Assembly (NCBI RefSeq): GCF_010686655.1
Contig: NZ_JAAGVY010000013.1
Span: 31,727-95,726, forward strand
Length of the DNA stretch: 64,000 bases
Direction of reading: 5' to 3'
From: Cryomorpha ignava
GTDB lineage: Bacteria; Bacteroidota; Bacteroidia; Flavobacteriales_D; Cryomorphaceae
Shown: one piece after another, positions 60,462 to 64,000 of the stretch
Layout of the letters: each line of letters begins with the position of its first letter
Numbering within the stretch: the stretch's first letter is position 1
Translations under genes and position numbers: made by a program
The notes under the pieces: model-generated
What the model was told of the DNA's origin: nothing
What the model saw: only the letters and a program-made list of their open reading frames with translations
The model's database searches: none

Positions 60462-62609
60462 ATGCGTTTATTCCTATTGCTGTTTCTTGCCTTTACTTTT
60501 ATGAACGAGGCTTATCCACAAAAAACAGATAGGTCGCCCGAGCTGAAAACTGCCATAGACTCTTTAACGAAACACATAGACGTTGGGGATTTTACAAAAG
60601 CGGAAGTTTGGCTAAATGAATCGCGGGCGCGATTAGGCACTGCTCCCCATCATGAAGATTACTTCAATTTGCGCTATAACGAGGGAATCCTTTTGCTAAA
60701 AAAGTGGCAGTTAGAATCTGCTGAGCCCATTTTGATGGAATGCTTAGCATTGGCTCGCAAATCTGCCGACTCATCACAACTAGTGATGGCCAACGCTGTG
60801 ATGAGTCAGCTAAAGGCCGAACAGTCGCTTTACGGGGCTTCCATAGTTTATGGCAACGAGGCATTAAGCTATTTAAAAAGCACCGACAGCCTGCAGTATT
60901 ATGCCCTTACTTCAAATATTTCCATCTCTTACCTGCACGATCACAATACTGAAAAATCGCTTCAATATGCCTTAGCAGCAAAGGGTTTTTACGAAAGGGA
61001 AGAGCGGTATTTGGAATTGGGAGTAAGCCTCAACAATATTGGAGAACTCTACCGTGAGCAATTTGAAGATTATGCAATGGCCGAAAAGCACTACCGAAAA
61101 GCTATAGTCATCAATAAATCTCAGGGTTTTAACGCAGGGCTTGCATCCAATTACCTCAATCTGGCGCTTACTTTAGAGAATAATCAGCAAATGGATTCTG
61201 CACGTCATTATATATACCTCTCCCTAAAAATACGTGAAGAAATAGGAGACGTTGGGGGCCTTGCCCTTGTGTATAATACGCTGGGGCAGATAAACCTGCG
61301 CAATGGAGATATCGAGGCGGCTAGAAAGGCTTTTTCGGAAACAATTCAAATCAGTGAAGAACACCAGATTTACCCGGGATTGTTTTATGGGAACTGGGGT
61401 CTGGGCAAAACGTATTCTACCAATGGTGCTTATACTGTTGCGAAAACGTATTATGATAAGGCACTCGGCATAGCCAAGAATCTGAACTCACTGCCAATGA
61501 TTGCAGACAGCCATAAAAGCTTATACGAGTTGGAACGCGAAGATGGAGATTTCCGAACTGCCTTAAATCACTTCGAAGCATATAGCGCTTATTCAGATTC
61601 TATCAGGATGAGGCAAAATGAAAATGAATTTGCAGAGCTGAGAACACGGTACGAAACAGATTTGGCTCACACCGAAAATATGCTTTTAAAAGCGAATCAG
61701 GTATCCCAAAATGCAGAAATCAAAAGGCAGCGCATCATGTCAATTGGGTTGTGGTTGCTTCTGGGATTAGTGCTGGTTATAACGTTAATCCTTTTCATTG
61801 GCTACAGCAGGCGAAGTAAGTCCCTTAAAAAGGAAGCCGCCTTGCGTCAAGAGCTCCAAACCCAGTACCAAACCGTAAAAGTTCAAAAAGAAGAGCTCAA
61901 AGAGCTGAACGAACTGAAAAACAATATTTTTTCTGTTCTCGGACACGATTTAAAGGCACCACTTACAAGCATTTCATCGTTGGTAGGTCTTATGAATTCG
62001 GACGATTTAGAACCGGAAGAATTCGCCAAGCTCACTCAGCAGCTGGAGCAGGAGACGAAGGCCGGGTTAATTTCACTTCAAAATATTCTGGTATGGTCTC
62101 AGGCGAAAACTGGAAAAGGAAAACCAGATGTAGAAGAACTATCCGTCGCGTCGGTGGTGAATGAGTGCCTGACAAATAGCAAGCGGCAAATAGAAAATAA
62201 GGAACTCCTTATTTCCACCGACTGGGGTCGCGCGCGAACCATACCGGCAGATAAGAATCAATTTAAAAGTATAGCGTTCAACTTGATTTCTAATGCGATC
62301 AAATTTTCGCCCAAGGGTGGAAAGATCAAATTGAAAACATTTAAAGATGCAGAGGGAACATATTTCCTAGTTCGCAATGCGGGCGAAGGAATTTCTGAAG
62401 AATTGGTCGCAAAGATTAACAAGAGCCATAAAGTCATTTCGAAACGTGGAACCCAGGGAGAGAAAGGTACAGGGATAGGTTTGCGTATAGTCAGCGATTT
62501 TGCTGAACTCCACGGGGGCTATTTGAAATTTCGCACTATTGAAACCGGTGGAACTGAAGTAGAAGTGTTTTTCCCTTCTGAAAAAAGGAGTTTGAAGGCT
62601 TTGGCGTAA
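60462..62609 (+). CDS. TPR-containing sensor histidine kinase
   Basis: From ATG 60462 (715 residues) the product has a signal peptide (LLLFLAFTFMNEAYPQ), about seven TPRs in the periplasm (for example NNIGELYREQFEDYAMAEKH, LVYNTLGQINLRNGDIEAAR, GLGKTYSTNGAYTVAKTYYD), one membrane helix (IGLWLLLGLVLVITLILFIG, about 424-446), a coiled coil, HisKA (NIFSVLGHDLKAPLTSISSL, His495) and a HATPase domain (NLISNAIKFSPKGG, NAGEGIS, GTGIGLRIVSDF). The usual Asp of the G1 box (DxGxG) is Asn. No regulator is adjacent. An upstream frame to 60366 is a less likely start. Confidence 0.9.
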   Translation: MRLFLLLFLAFTFMNEAYPQKTDRSPELKTAIDSLTKHIDVGDFTKAEVWLNESRARLGTAPHHEDYFNLRYNEGILLLKKWQLESAEPILMECLALARKSADSSQLVMANAVMSQLKAEQSLYGASIVYGNEALSYLKSTDSLQYYALTSNISISYLHDHNTEKSLQYALAAKGFYEREERYLELGVSLNNIGELYREQFEDYAMAEKHYRKAIVINKSQGFNAGLASNYLNLALTLENNQQMDSARHYIYLSLKIREEIGDVGGLALVYNTLGQINLRNGDIEAARKAFSETIQISEEHQIYPGLFYGNWGLGKTYSTNGAYTVAKTYYDKALGIAKNLNSLPMIADSHKSLYELEREDGDFRTALNHFEAYSAYSDSIRMRQNENEFAELRTRYETDLAHTENMLLKANQVSQNAEIKRQRIMSIGLWLLLGLVLVITLILFIGYSRRSKSLKKEAALRQELQTQYQTVKVQKEELKELNELKNNIFSVLGHDLKAPLTSISSLVGLMNSDDLEPEEFAKLTQQLEQETKAGLISLQNILVWSQAKTGKGKPDVEELSVASVVNECLTNSKRQIENKELLISTDWGRARTIPADKNQFKSIAFNLISNAIKFSPKGGKIKLKTFKDAEGTYFLVRNAGEGISEELVAKINKSHKVISKRGTQGEKGTGIGLRIVSDFAELHGGYLKFRTIETGGTEVEVFFPSEKRSLKALA

Positions 62610-62863
62610 ACTGCTTTGTGTTTAGCATTGTAGTAGATACAATTGGCAGAGTGGGTGTTGCACAGCTCTATGGCAAAGGTCTGATTTGATAGTGCGACTT
62701 TCGTGTCTGGGATTTGTTTGAGAATAAACCATGATGTGAAATATTTAGAATGAATTGTAAAACGATGATTACATATTCTAATTTAGCTGTTTATTTAAAT
62801 TTTAAGTTGAAATAGGTTTCCTCAAGATCGCCTATAAATGATTAACATTTTTAATTTAATTCA

Positions 62864-63529
62864 GTGAAATATTTTTCATCTTTAATTATTTTGTGTTTTG
62901 TCCTGGATGGTCTCTCAGCTCAAACCAATTCTTCAGCCATCACTACAGATACGGCATATTACCAGACGAAGAAAAGAGGAAATCTAAAACCCGTTCCATC
63001 ACGCAAGGCTGATGTAAGAATTATTACTTCATCGCAAAATGGAAGTGCTGTGGAACGGAGAATATCTGATATGGATACAGGAAGCTTAACCCAGCACAAA
63101 TTTTATAAGGACGGGCGCCCTTCCGGCAAATGGCAGTATTATGATGAAACTGGCAAGGTTGTTCGTGAGCGCAATTTTGATAAGTTGGTTTATGGATATT
63201 GTGCGGATGAGGAGCCAGTCAGTGACACGTTGCTCTTTACACAATTTGGGAAAGGTTATAGCGATTTGATGAATTATCTTGGTGAAAATATTAAATATCC
63301 GATAGAGAGCTTAAGCAGCGGTGTTAATGGCAGAGTGAGAATCAAATTTGTGGTAAATGAATCCGGGAAGGCGATTGTTTTAAACATCTGCGGCGATGGT
63401 CTCGATGGTTATTGCGATCTTGTTGTCTGGGAAATTATTGAGAATATGCCATTGTGGTCGCCACCGACGGAAGACGAAAAACCAGTAAGAGTAAGTTTTT
63501 ACTTACCTGTAAGCTTTAAGTTGAAGTAA
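62864..63529 (+). CDS. TonB C-terminal-domain protein with MORN-like repeat
   Basis: Starting at GTG 62864, the 221-residue product has a signal peptide (IILCFVLDGLSAQ), a MORN-like motif (HKFYKDGRPSGKWQYYDETG) and a C-terminal TonB/TonC-like domain (GRVRIKFVVNESGKAIVLNI ... VSFYLPVSFKLK). Unlike inner-membrane TonB it has no Pro-rich stalk, so it is probably a periplasmic member of the widespread Bacteroidota energy-transducer-TonB family with unclear role. A second, disrupted copy follows 52 bp later. Confidence 0.82.
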   Translation: MKYFSSLIILCFVLDGLSAQTNSSAITTDTAYYQTKKRGNLKPVPSRKADVRIITSSQNGSAVERRISDMDTGSLTQHKFYKDGRPSGKWQYYDETGKVVRERNFDKLVYGYCADEEPVSDTLLFTQFGKGYSDLMNYLGENIKYPIESLSSGVNGRVRIKFVVNESGKAIVLNICGDGLDGYCDLVVWEIIENMPLWSPPTEDEKPVRVSFYLPVSFKLK

Positions 63530-63580
63530 ACACTTTTAGGTGCAACGCTTCAACGTATATTTGGGTTTGAAACAGAAGCA

Positions 63581-63808
63581 ATGAAGCATTATTTTTCCAT
63601 CCTTGTAATGAGCTTTTTCCTCTGTGGAATTACGAGTTTAACTGCCCAGGTTACCTTGCATCCAACTAAGAGTGATACCACGTATTTCAAATATACGATG
63701 AACGGAAAGTTAAAGCCCGTTTCGCGCTTAAAGGCAGAGATTCGAATAGTTGAATTTTCTAAGTACATGACAAAAATTGATATATATCCATATTGTTCTG
63801 ATTCTTAG
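63581..63808 (+). pseudogene. Truncated paralogue of the preceding gene, cut by an IS
   Basis: The first about 55 residues parallel the upstream gene: signal peptide, then DTTYFKYTMNGKLKPVSRLK and AEIRIV, matching DTAYYQTKKRGNLKPVPSRK and ADVRII. Similarity stops near base 63750. The remaining residues (EFSKYMTKIDIYPYCSDS) are read antisense through the end of the IS4-family transposase gene. No MORN or TonB domain remains, so this is a gene interrupted by an insertion sequence. Confidence 0.75.
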
Positions 63809-64000
63809 GATTTAACAAACAGCTTGCTAAATGGTCTAATCCATGCTTGAAGATACTTTTTGCTTTGCGGCCATGTTTTTTTATTGTTATTGGTTTTACA
63901 TTTTGATGCAGATAGATACCAACTTTATAACACCAAACCAAAGCCATCATAACCAGCAGTATTAGTTTTTCTATACGTTCTATTTCTTGTAGATGCGTTT
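63745..64000 (-). mobile_element. IS4-family insertion sequence, one end, continuing past the window
   Basis: The element's inner boundary is inferred to be near 63745-63758, between the last base similar to the TonB paralogue and the transposase stop. The terminal inverted repeat cannot be verified because the other end is outside the window. Confidence 0.6.
63759..64000 (-). CDS. IS4-family transposase, C-terminal part
   Basis: The minus frame is open from the window edge to the stop at 63759. It reads THLQEIERIEKLILLVMMAL, then YKVGIYLHQNVKPITIKKHG, RKAKSIFKHGLDHLASCLLN and a final YQFLSCT. This is the C-terminal signature of the Bacteroidota IS4-type transposases (THL..IERI.KL, KPI.IKKHGRKAKSIF..GLD, FLSCT). 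The DDE catalytic core lies outside the window. Confidence 0.82.
   Translation of the reverse strand, partial: THLQEIERIEKLILLVMMALVWCYKVGIYLHQNVKPITIKKHGRKAKSIFKHGLDHLASCLLNPKNQNNMDIYQFLSCT

Overview
The window is a chromosomal stretch from a Bacteroidota bacterium, most likely a Flavobacteriales-like, probably marine or aquatic heterotroph. The evidence is type IX secretion (T9SS) C-terminal sorting domains (type A at 10222 and 16277, gliding-type CHU_C at 47004), a PorP/SprF protein, a TonB-dependent receptor with a carboxypeptidase-regulatory N-terminus, an S46 dipeptidyl-peptidase, DUF4924, a fused E1 alpha/beta 2-oxoacid dehydrogenase, and repeated TAnnTTTG -7 promoter boxes. The genus cannot be fixed from the sequence. 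The window is edge-cut by a lipoprotein gene on the left and an IS4-family transposase on the right.

Layout. 1-3.7 kb: partial lipoprotein, HigBA toxin-antitoxin, ACP phosphodiesterase, LytS/LytTR two-component pair. 3.7-6.9 kb: SiaC-like protein, small conserved proteins, Skp-like lipoprotein, DUF4924 and M42 peptidase. 6.9-13.6 kb: TPR and TPR/PD40/OmpA envelope proteins facing a large T9SS-exported Vps10-like propeller protein. 13.6-23.7 kb: mnmD, Nudix, murQ, a T9SS alpha/beta hydrolase with its TonB receptor, and E1 alpha/beta. 23.7-27.4 kb: a three-gene operon (SdiA-regulated-like lipoprotein, PadR, PspC) with a palindrome over its promoter, plus two small exported proteins. 27.4-33.7 kb: an undescribed-looking signalling locus made of two related modules. 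It has three paralogous membrane-anchored proteins ending in a CPx[MI]CV motif, two paralogous 7-TM proteins, a sensorless NarX-type kinase, a LuxR-type regulator and a NarL-type response regulator, with a shared 17-bp element upstream of each module. 33.7-38.6 kb: AstE-like protein, RimB-like protease and RimK, then an SDR and trhO. 38.7-40 kb: RNase P RNA with a long repeat-containing P12 arm, then a repeat-rich gene desert. 40-51 kb: kynA and a minus-strand operon of adhesin, PorP/SprF, OmpA/TPR protein, M23 peptidase and lipoprotein. 51-52 kb: REP-associated tyrosine transposase (RAYT) with an 8-copy REP array in front of it and a REP palindrome inside its own reading frame. 52-64 kb: DnaJ-like protein, S46 peptidase with pterin dehydratase, double-SWIM SNF2 helicase, HD hydrolase, TPR histidine kinase, and a TonB-like gene with a second copy cut by an IS.

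The strongest structural observation is a set of six tandem arrays, each with a different unit but all with a period of exactly 7 bp. Five lie within about 10 nt of, or across, a stop codon, and the sixth lies about 130 nt past one. They resemble the short tandemly repeated repetitive (STRR) sequences of cyanobacteria. The strongest candidate for a new biological system is the duplicated CPx[MI]CV / 7-TM / two-component locus at 27.9-33.7 kb.

Functional calls come from recognisable motifs and family knowledge. No database search was run.
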